29,625 nt of DNA from Conoideocrella luteorostrata (lineage: Eukaryota; Ascomycota; Sordariomycetes; Hypocreales; Clavicipitaceae): positions 1 to 29,625 of the forward strand of contig JASWJB010000433.1 in the NCBI GenBank assembly GCA_032433595.1, read 5' to 3'. The translations under genes were made by a program, and so were the position numbers. The notes under the pieces were generated by a model, which searched no databases, had not been told where the DNA came from, and worked only from the letters and a program-made list of their open reading frames with translations. Shown one piece after another: positions 18,616 to 28,690 of this stretch. Position 1 is the stretch's first letter. Each line of letters begins with the position of its first letter.

Positions 18616-20226
18616 ATGCCTCTCAAACGGAGATATCTGCGCATGAGGCAGGATGACCTTGCCTGGGAGAAAGGCGATAAAGAGGCCGAGACGTGGGAGA
18701 GGTCATTACTCAAGGCGCAGGTATACCGCGATGTTGGCAGTTTTATCAATCAACACAGACCTGGGGACCCTCTCGAGCTTCACAGTCCGATCAGAGGCGG
18801 GTATAACATATTCTTCCGCCTGGAGTATAAGGATGGCTCCTCGGCTGCTCTTAGGATCCCCTGCAAAGGTATTTGAGAATGCAATGCAGGGTCGGGTTTG
18901 ATCTGGCCAATTGCTGAACCATGCATGATAGGCATAGTCAAGTGTCCGGACGAGAAAATCCGCTACGAGGTCGCGACGATGCGGTATATTGCGGAAAACA
19001 CCACGATTCCGGTGGCCAAGGTTTACCATCATGGCACCGCGGCAGAGAACCCTACTGGCCTGGGACCGTTCATCATCATGGACTACACAGAACACGAGAG
19101 GACAATGTCGGAGGCTCTTAATGACCCCATTATCAACTCTAGCGAGTCTCATGTCCTGGATCCCAACGTCAGCACGGAGAAGCTCGAGCTTCTCTACAGA
19201 CAGATGGCCAACATTATTTTGCAGCTGTCTACGCTGACATTCGACCGCATTGGATCACTGGTTCAAGATAGTGATGACGTGGGATTTCACGTGTCTGGGC
19301 GACCCCTGACTATGAACATGAACTCGATTCTCGAGTTTACCGAGGCGCCTCCGTCTCTGTTGCCAAACCAGCAGTATTCGACCGCTACGGAGTGGTACTC
19401 TGCGCTGGCTGACATGCACCTGACGCAGTTGGTGTTTCAACACAATGACGCTGTCGAGGATGAGGAGGATGCGAGAGATAAATATGTTGCTCGCCAGCTT
19501 TTTCGGCGGCTAGCCGCAGAAGGGCGCCTCGTGTCTGAATTTGATACGAAAGAAGATGGTCGTCAGAGCGGTAAAGAGGAGGAGGGTTCGTTTCGAATCT
19601 TCTCAGAAGACTTGCGTCCCTCCAACGTACTGATCGACAAGGACCTCCGTGTGGTGGGCGTGATTGATTGGGAATTCGCCTACATCGCGCCGTCGCAGTT
19701 TTCCTTTGATCCGCCCTGGTGGCTACTCTTGAAGGCGCCGGATGAGTGGTCCGACGGGGGTTACGTGTCTTGGATGGAAACATATGAGCCTCGCTTGAAA
19801 ACGTTCTTGCGTCTCCTAGACGAAGAAGAAGAAAAAAAGGTGCAGGCTGACTCTGGAAGAAGCATCAGCGGCAAGCAAGAAGAAAAGGTGCAGGTTGACT
19901 CTGGAAGACGCATCAGCGGCAGGCAACAAGGAGTGCGTCTCTCGCAGCAGATGCGCAAACGCTGGGAGAGCAGAGCATGGATGATCAATTACGCGGCCAG
20001 GAGCAGCTGGGCGTTCGACTTTATCTACTGGAAGTTCTTGGACGCGGAATTTTTTGGGCACAACGAGAAGGGCGATCATCATGAGAGGCTCGGCATGCTC
20101 ACCACGGCTGAAGCGGAAGCCATGGAGCAGTTTGTGAGGATGAAGATGGAGGAACGCAACAAGCGAGCCTTGGTCGAGTGGAATGACGAGAGTGCAGCGG
20201 CTAGGCTTGCCAAGTTCATTGTCTGA
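18616..20226 (+). CDS. APH-family (aminoglycoside phosphotransferase-like) protein
   Basis: Two exons, 18616-18868 and 18932-20226, with a 63-nt intron (GTATTT...GATAG), giving 515 aa. Splicing yields RIPCKGIVKCPDEKIRYEVA, the usual fungal APH sequence at that point. The N-lobe includes SPIRGGYNIFFRLEYKDGSS (ATP-loop region). Then come RYEVATMRYI, the GPFIIMDY hinge (about 129-136), and the catalytic segment EDLRPSNVLID (Asp311, Asn316), where the common His of H-x-D is Ser. The metal-binding IDWEF has Asp330. These fungal proteins share a kinase-like fold; their substrates are mostly unknown and antibiotic resistance is not implied. ATG at codon 10 is an alternative start. A 16-residue tandem duplication lies near residue 385. 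It is probably intact and expressed. Confidence 0.9.
18869..18931 (+). other. Intron of the APH gene
   Basis: 63 nt, donor GTATTT, acceptor GATAG, with TTGCTGAACC as a plausible branch region. Without splicing, exon 1 ends at TGA two codons later; with splicing the two APH lobes join in frame. Confidence 0.85.
19837..19932 (+). repeat. In-frame 48-bp tandem duplication in the APH gene
   Basis: Two 16-residue units (KVQADSGRSISGKQEE and KVQVDSGRRISGRQQG) after an Asp/Glu-rich stretch. The period is 48 bp, so the frame is kept. It lies in the variable C-terminal loop, where length changes should be tolerated. Confidence 0.9.
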
Positions 20227-20239
20227 CTCCCTCCACTCT

Positions 20240-21281
20240 TTCAGGCTAGGCTCTCTCTTCTGTAACTTGACATTATTTATGGCTTCAATACCTGAGGTAC
20301 GGATGAACTGGAACTTGACGCTACAGGAGCGAGCGATGGGGGAAGGATGTAGGGGCCTTGTATCCATCCAAGATGGTCCATGTAGAGAGAGTATGCATAG
20401 GTGCCAAGTTGATTTGTATAATCGCATAATACCGACTCCTATTCTTGAGAAACAGGGTCCCTTTCTGCGATGGCTAGAGATGATGCACATCATCTCGGCG
20501 TGCCCCAAGTGCAGCGTTCGTCGTCCGGCTATGTCAGATCCTTTCCACCGTGGACCCTCCTTGATCAAGTGCACCCCAAAGCTATCAGCCTCCTTAGTAA
20601 CCAGCACATGCACCAAATTCTCAAGAAGCTCGAATGTGTCCCACTTCCAGTCTGAGCGTATATTGTGCCACCTCCCAAGGCGCTCATTCCACTTGAACTT
20701 AACAATAGAGCTCTCGATGGCTACCATGATGGTAACCGGAAGGTAGGCAGCGAGCACAGCTTTCAAGCTCTTGCTCCTCGTACTGACCTGACCGGCTGCC
20801 GAGCCCTCTTCCTGGACAGCCACGAGGGAGGGACTGAGTGCCGCGTTATCGCCATGGGTTGGGCTCTCACGATGGCCAATTTCTCCGTTCGGGTGTCAAG
20901 GCGTCCATGACAAAACTCGTTGGGTGCTGGACCCTTCAGCGTAGTCGAGTGATCCTTGTGACTTGTTAGCGTGGTCCGGTCCTCCGTTTTTATGCATGCA
21001 CCCTGACACTCGTGAAAGATGCAGCAGAGGCATCCGCCGTCGAGGACAACAAGGCTTGCGGCATGAAAGGTCAAACGAGCACTCACACTAGTGTAATCCA
21101 AAACCGTCTTTAGAAAGTTGATCGATACAGCAAGCCCGTACCGGGCTTGTTGAGCTAGCGTGTTGCTCACCCCGCGCAGTCGAGGCTGATCAGTAGGTGC
21201 CGGTACAGAGTCATCGAGTCGAGGGCAAGTTTGATGCCCGCGCATATTGTTGCCGCCGAAGTAGATAGTGTTGAGCACCAA
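20240..21281 (-). other. Possible degraded or multi-exon gene, unidentified
   Basis: Two overlapping minus-strand frames cover this region: 21281-20763 (172 aa, opening MVLNTIYFGGNNMRG) and 20823 to about 20240 (a protein-like part with SSIVKFKWNERLGRWHN and FELLENLVHVLVTKEADSF). Candidate splice signals lie between them (GTGAGT near 21088; GCTAAC then CACAAG near 20970-20955), so a spliced gene is possible, but I could not fix a consistent model. No family is recognised. The second frame's far part overlaps the APH gene antisense and is a shadow there. Confidence 0.3.
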
Positions 21282-22228
21282 ACTCCAAGGGTCGAGCGAG
21301 GGTGACTCTCAAGCCAGCATAATACCCCTTGACCCTATTCTTCGGAGCAGAGGTCCTGTGTGACTGGTGTTGATTTGTTCATGGTTGTTGGTCAATTCTT
21401 CGTCATGCGATCCTTGGGAGCTAGCCGAGTCAGAGTGCGTCGAGGTCAGTCTGTTTGTGATAGAAAGGGACGAGGAAGAAAGGACCGACGAGAGATGGGT
21501 AGCGCAACGGCCTTATTACCTCACGGCCACATGGTCCGTGAAAGGGAATAAATCGTCCTTTGTATATGTTCTTGGTAATTGTGGACATGGCTCGAGGACC
21601 ATACTCTCGCCGGCGACGAATGGTATACGACTGCCTTCACGCAGCCCATTGGTTGATTTTGCCGCTGTTGACCAGCCTGTCATATGCGGCATCGTTGTGC
21701 TCATTTCGTGCCACATCCGACTGATGAAGCCGCTTCAAGCAGCCTTTAAAGGGATCCGCGCTAGTTTTGCCGGTACACTTCAATGGTCGTGATGAAAGGC
21801 GCATCTCTGCAACACGTTTCCTGGATAGAAGCAGTGGGTTCAGCGAGCAGGATCAAGCGCTGGCGAGCAACGGTATTGGGGTCCGCGCTGGTCCTGCTGG
21901 TCGTGGCAAAGCATCCAAGCGTGCGGTGGTGAAACCACGGAAGGATCTATGGCGTTGAAATGCCGTTTGGCAATGGCCAACATTCAGCACTACTCATTCG
22001 ACTGCCCGCTGACAGTCTTGACTGCTTCGACACCTATGGCCAGTTTCTTTCGCCAACGAAGCAGAAACTACCATCCTCCTGCATTCGCAACTCCTATCCT
22101 TCCGATCAGACTTGGTCTCCCCCCCCCTTTTATCTGAAACATACATGCCCCTTATGCCAGTAGTTTGTCACCTATAAATGCCCTGTATCATCTGCCGGCG
22201 ACGGATCGAAAACAGCTGCCAACAGGAT
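21282..22228. other. Intergenic sequence, nothing identified
   Basis: Non-repetitive sequence with only short overlapping frames on both strands (for example 21367-21792 and 21767-21958, plus strand), none of them protein-like. None of the C, S or D families and no LTR is present. A CCTATAAATG word near 22172 resembles a TATA box but leads to no evident gene. Confidence 0.4.
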
Positions 22229-22975
22229 TCATCTGCTTATCCCCGGAAGGTGTCGACTCTTAGAAGGAGGGCTCCTGGCAACAGATTTTGAATCAAGACT
22301 AAGTGGCTGCCTCGGCCGCTTTGCGCTGTCGGCGGTGAAGCCGGATCTAAAGCTGGATGTAAAGCTCGTTGCCGTGTCACCGAGCTCGGGTAGCGCAGAA
22401 TCCTGACTGCAGCCATCCATGTCCGTAAGCTCGGGGGCGTGCTCGTCTGGAGTATGCGGTAGAGGATAGTCTACGCAATCCACGAACTCGTCTGAACTGT
22501 CGTCTTCGTGAAGCTGGTCAGTGAATGTTGGGCCGGGGAGAGCTGTGATGGCGTCCTGGACTTTTTTTTAGCGTCTCTGACGTTCGCAGCTTGAATCAAG
22601 CTGCCTCGGTATTGCTTTGCCAGGTCCCTCACATTTTCTGAAGGCGGTGGCTCCCTGGATGTATGTTTCACGATCGTTGGTCATGGCATGAGCCGTCAAC
22701 TGGGTCATGTGGTACTCAGGCTGCCCTCCGTCGGTAGTCGGCGCGGTGAGGTGATGGGCATACAGCTTGAGAGAGTCGTTTTGGTACGTCGCACTGAAGG
22801 TGTAGGGGCGGCCATCGTACTGCGGTTTGTCCTGACCGTAGTTCTGCAGGCTATGCATAGCACAGGATCCAGCAGCGCCATCGTAGCGAGCTTGTCGGTT
22901 CGCAACAGCTGCGCTGCCATCCGGATCTTTGACTTCTACAAAGACAATCGGTGCCATACGCTTATCCTGCGGAAG
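22229..22975 (-). pseudogene. 3' part of an uncharacterised fungal gene family (FVEVK motif), frameshifted
   Basis: Minus-strand frame 22999-22568 reads APIVFVEVKDPDGSAAVANR, ARYDGAAGSCAMHSLQNYG, YDGRPYTFSATYQNDSLKLY, then MTQLTAHAM and YIQGATAF. I recognise this as an uncharacterised fungal family. The E-V-K within a beta-strand-like stretch resembles the end of a PD-(D/E)xK nuclease core, but that is inference. The frame shifts near 22635 (an A run; ENVRDLAKQYRGSLIQAANV follows in another frame) and again near 22570 (an A/T run of eight). It ends in an acidic Ser-rich tail to the stop at 22229. The N-terminal part is replaced by C repeats at about 22975. Both shifts fall in homopolymers, so sequencing error must be considered. 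Confidence 0.65.
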
Positions 22976-23195
22976 ACGTACAGGCATGAAATAGCGCAAG
23001 TCGATCTAACGAAGACGTTGAAAGGCCCAAATCTCAGATGTACAAGCATGGAATACCGCAAGACCATCTGACGAAGACGTGGAAAGGCTCAAATCTCGGA
23101 AGACGTGCAGTGCAGGCTGCAAGAAGATGGTGGAAGGGTTTCAATCTCGGAAGACGTACGGGCTGCAAGAAGCTCGTGGAAAGGCTCAAATGTCG
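22965..23195 (+). repeat. C-family minisatellite array 5
   Basis: About four units (GGAAGACGTACAGGCATGAA, CGCAAGTCGATCTAACGAAG, AGGCTCAAATCTCGGAAGAC). Its left edge truncates the pseudogene at 22229-22975, and its right edge runs directly into S array 5. Confidence 0.75.
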
Positions 23196-24612
23196 GAAGA
23201 TGTTGCCGCTGCTGCTTTCAGCACCCACGAGAGAGAAAAGTCGGCTAATAATGATGATGCCGCCGCTGCTGCTGATGATGGCCACAGGTTAGAATTCTGG
23301 TCACAATAGCAGAGCTCTGGAGGGGAAGATTCACCTGATAATGATGATGTTGCTACTGATGCCGCTGCTTCTGCTGATGATGCCGTTGCTGGTGGTAGTG
23401 GTGATGCCACTGCTGGCGATGATGCTGCCGCCGCTGATGATGCAGCCGCTGCTGATGATGGTGATGCCGCTGTTACTGCTGCTGAAAGTGATGTTGCTGC
23501 TGATGCCGTTGCTGCTGCTAATGATGATTCCCTTGCTGCCGATGAGGATGTGCCGCTGCTGCTCATAATGATGATGATTCCGTTGCTGCCGATGAAGATG
23601 TTCTGCCCACGTAAGAAATGTTGCTGCTGCTACTAATGACGATGTGTGCCCACGCAAGAAATGTCGCTGCCGCCGCCAACGATGATAGCCACAGGTTGAG
23701 ATTATAGTCACGATAGTGGTTGGTCGGGAAGGGAAAAGTTAAATGATGATGATTCTGCTGCTGCTGCTAATGATAATAGCCATAGGTTAGGATTCTGGTT
23801 ATAATAGCAGCGGTCGGGATGGGGAAAATTCACCTGATGATGATGCTGATGCTGCTGCTGCTGATAATAATAATAATGCCGTTGCTGCTGCTGCTGCAGA
23901 TGATGATAATGGCCACAGGTTAGGATTCCGGTCGGGATTTTGGTCACGATAGTAGTGGTCGGGGTGGTTCAAAGTCAGCTGATGATGATGCCGCTGGTGG
24001 TGGTGGTGATGATGCCGCCGCCGCAGATGATGGCCACAGGTCAGCATTCCGGTCGGGATTCTGGTCACGGCAGTATAGCGGTCGGGAGGGGGAAAAGTCA
24101 GATTATGCCGCTGCTGCTGCTGGTGATAACGAGGATGATTCCGCTGCTGCCGATGGGGATGTTTTGCTCTCGCAAGAAATGTCGCTGCCGCGGCCGCTGC
24201 TAATGATAATGGCCATAGGTTAGAATTTTGGTCACGATAACAGCGGTCAAGAGAGGGGAAATTCACCTGATAATAATGATAATAATGTTGCTTTCCATGT
24301 AAGAAATGCCGCTGCTAATGATAATGTCGCTGCTGCTGTTGCTGCTGCTGCTTCTGATGATAATGCCGTTACTGCTAATAAGGATGTCCTGCCCGCGTAA
24401 GTAATATTGCTGCTGCTACCGATGGCGATGTGCTTCCCACGCTTGAAATGCCACTGCTGCTGATAATAACAATGCTGCTGCTGATAATAATGTCACTGCT
24501 GCTGCTGCTTCTGATGATGATGCCGTTGCTGCTGATGCCGTTGCTGCTGATGCCGTTGCTGTTGCTGCTGATGCTGATGCTGATGATGCCGCCGCTGTTG
24601 CGATGATAAGAG
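23196..24612 (+). repeat. S-family triplet/spacer array 5
   Basis: Triplet runs with spacers near 23290, 23700, 23790, 23930, 24060 and 24225. The spacer subtype TTAGAATTCTGGTCAC with GCAGAGCTC alternates with the TCAGGATTCTGGTCAC / TAGCGGTCGG subtype. Positions about 24196-24450 resemble 5411-5650. It ends at CGATGATAAGAGGG before the MSH4 fragment. Confidence 0.9.
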
Positions 24613-24689
24613 GGTTATGGTGACGCCCGGGATGTTAGCACGGATGATGCATGTCGGCGACAGTGAGCTTTCGTCCGGCTATCTTGCCT

Positions 24690-25075
24690 TGGTAAGGATT
24701 TTTTCAACATCTTTAAACTTTCCCCACGCTACTCAAGTCAGTTTCAGAATTTAACAGTCCTGCTTGCGTGCACACCTTTTCGAATACTACGAAACATCTC
24801 CTCTTCCCCAGTGAGCTCCTCGAGAGCATCATAACGAGGCCCTATAAAAGTGTCATATGCCGTTGGCGGCTGCCAAGATGTTACTGCGGAGCATGTGGGA
24901 TCCCATAGGTGTGATTGTTTGATTCAGTACTCCATATAAGGAGTCCTTGGACTTGGGGTTGCTAAGATTGCGTACAACCTCCAGCGACTGTAGCACCGAG
25001 ATGTCGATCATCATCGTGTCTTGTGAGGGACGATATCTGATGCGCAGAGAGTGTAGGGCGAAGCTCACATCCGCT
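24690..25075 (-). pseudogene. MSH4: MSH4 (MutS homologue, meiotic) core-domain fragment, with intron
   Basis: The minus strand reads SFALHSLRIRYRPSQDTMMI, DISVLQSLEVVRNL, LNQTITPMGSHMLRSNIL, then after a one-base shift RYDALEELTGEEEMFRSIRK. After a 47-nt intron (24729-24775, GTGTGC...GAGTAG) it continues FKDVEKILTKA. This is the central core of MSH4, which with MSH5 stabilises meiotic crossover intermediates. Only about 120 residues of some 800-900 are present; the mismatch-binding-like N-terminal part and the ATPase are missing. A frameshift near 24865 and a stop near 24690 disable it. It is joined directly to the SDR fragment at about 25075. The intact MSH4 gene should exist elsewhere. Confidence 0.75.
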
Positions 25076-25605
25076 TACAAAGATGGAGAGTCATGTCCGT
25101 CGCCACATATCTACAAACAAAGATTAGCAGCAGTCGAGCAAATTCATCTCCAGAAGAAATTGGCACATATTTACCCGGGACAGATGCTATTCACTCTAAT
25201 ACCTTTGCACGTGAGTTCTACTCCGAGAGCTTTGGCCAGTGATACAGCGGCTCCCTTGCTGGCGCAGTAGTCGCGAGTGTTCTGGCCTTTGCTAGCGTCA
25301 TGGGCAGCAATGGACGCGATCATGGCAATAGAGCCTCCTTTCAATTTGAAATCGGTGGCTTCTTGCTTGACCATTTGGGCTACTGCCAGTTGGGCGGCAT
25401 AACATGTCCCTAGCACGTTGATGTTCATGCAACTGGTACAGATGTGGGGAATCGTTCGAGAAATGGTTCATCGGGAGAAATACCAGCAGCCGTAACCCTA
25501 GTGACAGTGAGCGGAGAGCCATCAAACCGACCCATTGCCAATTTTGGCTACGTACAGGCCATCAATTTTCCCAAAGTCGGAGAGAACTTGATCGAAAATT
25601 TTCTG
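25076..25605 (-). pseudogene. Short-chain dehydrogenase/reductase (SDR) fragment, two introns
   Basis: From about 25602 on the minus strand: FDQVLSDFGKIDGL, a 58-nt intron (25498-25555, GTACGT...CACTAG), then VTAAGISPDEPFLERF. After a frame break near 25450 comes MNINVLGTCYAAQLAVAQMV, followed by MIASIAAHDASKGQNTRDYC with the Y-C-A-S-K active site. After a second intron of 64 nt (25111-25174, GTAAAT, GCTAAT branch, TTTGTAG) it reads YVATDMTLHL. These are the middle and later parts of a classical SDR. The N-terminal dinucleotide-binding G-x3-G-x-G and the C-terminus are missing, and S repeats abut the left end of the protein. Not functional. Confidence 0.8.
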
Positions 25606-27716
25606 CCCGGGGGAGTAATGTTACTGCTGCCACTGATAATAATGTGCTTTCCACGCAAGAAATGTCGCTGTTGCTGGTGTTGATAATAATGCCATTGCTG
25701 CTAATGGGGATGTTCTGCACTCGCAAGAAATGTCGCTGCCGCCGCTGCTGCTGCTAATGATGGCCACAGGTTAGAATTCTGGTCACGATAGCAGAGCTCC
25801 AGAGGAGGAAGATTCACCTGATAATGATGATGATGCTGCTGCTGCTGCTGCTGCTGATAATGATGATAATGCCGTTGCCGCTGGTGATGTCGCTGCTCGC
25901 GATGAGGATGTTTTGCCCACGGAAGAAACGTTGCCGCTGCTGCTGGTGACGATGATGATGATGATTGCAACAGGTGAGGATTCCGATCGGGATTCTGGCC
26001 ACGGTAGTAGCGGTCGGGAGGTGAAGAAGTTAGATGCTACTACTGATGGTACCGCTGCTGCTGCTGATGATGGTGGTCACAGGTCAGGATTCTGGCCACG
26101 ATAGTCGCGGTCGGGAGGGAAAAAAGTCAGCTGATGATGATGATGCCGCCGTTGTTGATGATGATGCCGCTGCCGCTGCTGATGAGGATGTCGCTGCCCA
26201 CACAAGAAATGTTGCTGCTCGTGATGAGAATGCTGCTGCCGATGATGGTCACAAGTCCAGGATTTTGGTCACCATAGTAGCGGTCGAGAGGGGGAAAAGT
26301 CACCTGATAATAATGATTATAATAATGCTGTTGCTGCTGCTGCTGCTGGTGATGATGTTTCTATTGCTGCCGTTCAGGATGTTGCCGCCGCTGCTGTCAG
26401 CACTCACGAGAGGGAAGAGTCGGCTGATAATGACGATGCCGCCGCTGCTCGTGATGATGGCCACAGGTTAGAATTCTGGTCACGATGGCAGAGCTCGGGA
26501 AGGGGAAGATTGACCTGATAATGACGATGTTGATAATGATGATAATGCCGTTGCTACTGCTGCCGCCGCCGATAATAATGCCGCTGCTGCTGATGATGCC
26601 GCTGCTGCTATTGGTGATGAGGATATCTCTGCTTACGCAAGAAATATCGCCGCTGTTGCTGCTACTGATGATGATGCCGCTGCTGGTGGTAGTGGTGATG
26701 TTACTGCTGGTGATGATGCCGCCGCCGCTGATGATGCCGCCGCTGCTGCTGATGATGGCCACAGGTGAGGATTCCGGTCGGGATTCTGGCCACGGTAGTA
26801 GCGGTTGAGAGGTGAAGAAGTTAGATGCTACTACTGATGGTACCGCTGCCGATGATGATGCCGCTGCCGCTGGTGGTGATGATACCGCCGCCGCTGATGA
26901 TGGCCACAGGTCAGCATTCTGGTCGGGATTCTGGTCACGGCAGTATACCGGTCGGGAGGGCGAACAGTCAGCTGATGATGATGATGCAGCCGTTGTTGAT
27001 CATGATGCCGCTGCCGCTGCTGATGAGGATGTCGCTGCCCACGCAAGAAATGTCGCTGCTCGTGATGAGAATATTGCTGCCCACGCAAGAAATGTCGCTG
27101 CTGCTGCCGATGATGGTCACAAGTCAGGATTCTGATCAACATAGTAGCGATCGGGGGAGAAAACAGTTACCTGATAATAATAATGATGATGCCACCAGTG
27201 CTGCTGCTGCTGCTGCTACTGCTGTTGCTAATGATGATGATTGCGACAGCTCAGGATTCTTGTCACGATTGTATCGGTCGGGAAGGGGGATAGTCAGATA
27301 CTGCTGCTGATGCCGCCGCTGATGATGACGAAGCTACCGCTGCTGCTGGTCATGATGCTAGTGATGACGACGCTGCTGTTGCTGCTGCTGCTGATGATGA
27401 TGATGCCGCTGCAGATGATGGCCACAGGTCAGGATTCTCGTCGCGATAGTCACGGTCGGGAAGGGGAAATGTCAGATGTTGCCGCCCACGCAAGAAATGC
27501 CGCTGCTGCTGTCAGCACTTGAGAGAGGTGAAAAGTCAGCACTCGGAAGAGGGAAAAGTCACCTAATAATAATGATGATGCTGTTCCTGCTGATGATGAT
27601 GTTGCTGCCACGCAAGAAATCCCGCTGTTGCTCATGTCGCCGCTGCTACTGTTAGCACTTGAGAGAGGGGAAAAGGATGCTGCCGCCGCCGCCGCTGCTG
27701 ATGATGATGAATCGAT
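25606..27716 (+). repeat. S-family triplet/spacer array 6, with higher-order repeats
   Basis: The longest uninterrupted S array. Spacers recur near 25780, 25985, 26090, 26265, 26475, 26775, 26925, 27125, 27255 and 27435. A higher-order unit of about 790 bp is visible: the string GAAGAAGTTAGATGCTACTA followed by CTGATGGTACCGCTG occurs at about 26023 and 26812, each followed by similar GAGGATGTCGCTGCCCAC blocks. Short GCACTTGAGAGAGG elements lie at 27512 and 27655. Confidence 0.9.
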
Positions 27717-27718
27717 CG

Positions 27719-27850
27719 TCAAATATGGGCATGGTGGCGAAAGACTAATCGAACCTTCTAGTAGCTGGTTTTCGCCGAAGTTTCCCTCAGGATAGCAGTG
27801 TTGATCTCAGTTTTATGAGGTAAAGCGAATGATTAGGGACCAGGAGGCGC
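27719..27850 (+). rRNA. Fragment of 25S/28S rRNA gene
   Basis: Words diagnostic of the large-subunit rRNA occur in order: GCGAAAGACTAATCGAACC, TCTAGTAGCTGGTTTTCGCC, GAAGTTTCCCTCAGGATAGC, AGTTTTATGAGGTAAAGCGA, ATGATTAGGGAC. About 130 nt of roughly 3.3 kb are present, with a few substitutions (e.g. ATATGGGCATGGTGG at the start). It is embedded in an S array and cannot make functional rRNA. Plus strand, same direction as the repeats. Confidence 0.92.
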
Positions 27851-27945
27851 TGAGATGAAAGAGACTTGAGGGAGGGATGACGAAAGGAAGAAGAAGAAGC
27901 GGATAGCTTTATTGAGGCCAGTCTGTAATTCTCCCATTGGTGTTT
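27851..27945. other. Unassigned spacer after the rRNA fragment
   Basis: A purine-rich stretch (GAAAGGAAGAAGAAGAAGCG) followed by non-repetitive sequence, up to the start of the next S array. Nothing else is recognised; it may have arrived together with the rRNA piece. Confidence 0.4.
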
Positions 27946-28690
27946 GAGGATGTTGACGCTGCTGCTGCTGCTGCTGATGTCGCCACCGCCGCTGATGATG
28001 ATGATGCCGCCGCGATGCCGTCGTCGCCACCGCCGCTGATGATGCCGCCGCCGCTGCTGTTGATGATGATGCTGCTGATGATGATGTCGCTGCTGCTGAT
28101 AATGATGATGGCCACAGGTCAGGATTCCGGTCGAGTTTCTGGTCAAGATCGTAGCGCTCGGGGGGGGGAAAAGTCAGATGTTGCTGTCACGCTGCTGTCA
28201 GCATTTGAGAGAAGTGAAGAGTCAGCACTCGGGAGACGGGAAAAGTCAGCACTCACGAGAGGGAAGAGTCAACCGATGATGATGCTGCTGCTACCGATGA
28301 TGACGATGCCGCTGCCACTGATGATGTTACCGCTATCGCTGCCCATGATGATGCCGCCGCTATTGATGATGATGATGCTGCTGCTGCTGATGATGATGAT
28401 AGTGGCCACAGGTGGTCAGGATTCTGGCTACGATGGTAGCGGTCGGGAGGGGGAAAATTCACCTGATGATGATGATGATGATGCCGTTACTGCTGCTGCT
28501 GCTGATGATGATTCCATTTCTGCCGATGAGGATGTTGCCGCTGCTGCTGCCGGCACCCGGGAGAGGGACGAGTCAGGTGATGGCAATAATGATGATGCCG
28601 CTGGTGCTGATGATGATGATGCCGCTGGTGCTGGTGATGATAATGATGCCGCTGATGATGATGTTGCTGCTCAGGCAATGTACGATCTGG
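27946..28690 (+). repeat. S-family triplet/spacer array 7
   Basis: Triplet runs with spacers near 28120 and 28415 and short GCACTCGGGAGACGGGAAAA elements at 28200-28270. It ends GCAATGTACGATCTGGGTCA, the conserved S-to-D junction also seen at about 1935. Confidence 0.9.

Noticed and set aside
19816..20239. Far part of the long minus-strand frame overlapping the APH gene
   Set aside because: This part is the antisense shadow of a well-supported coding exon, and its composition mirrors that exon.
21367..21792. 141-codon plus-strand frame
   Set aside because: Composition is not protein-like across its length, there is no recognisable motif, and shorter competing frames lie on the other strand.
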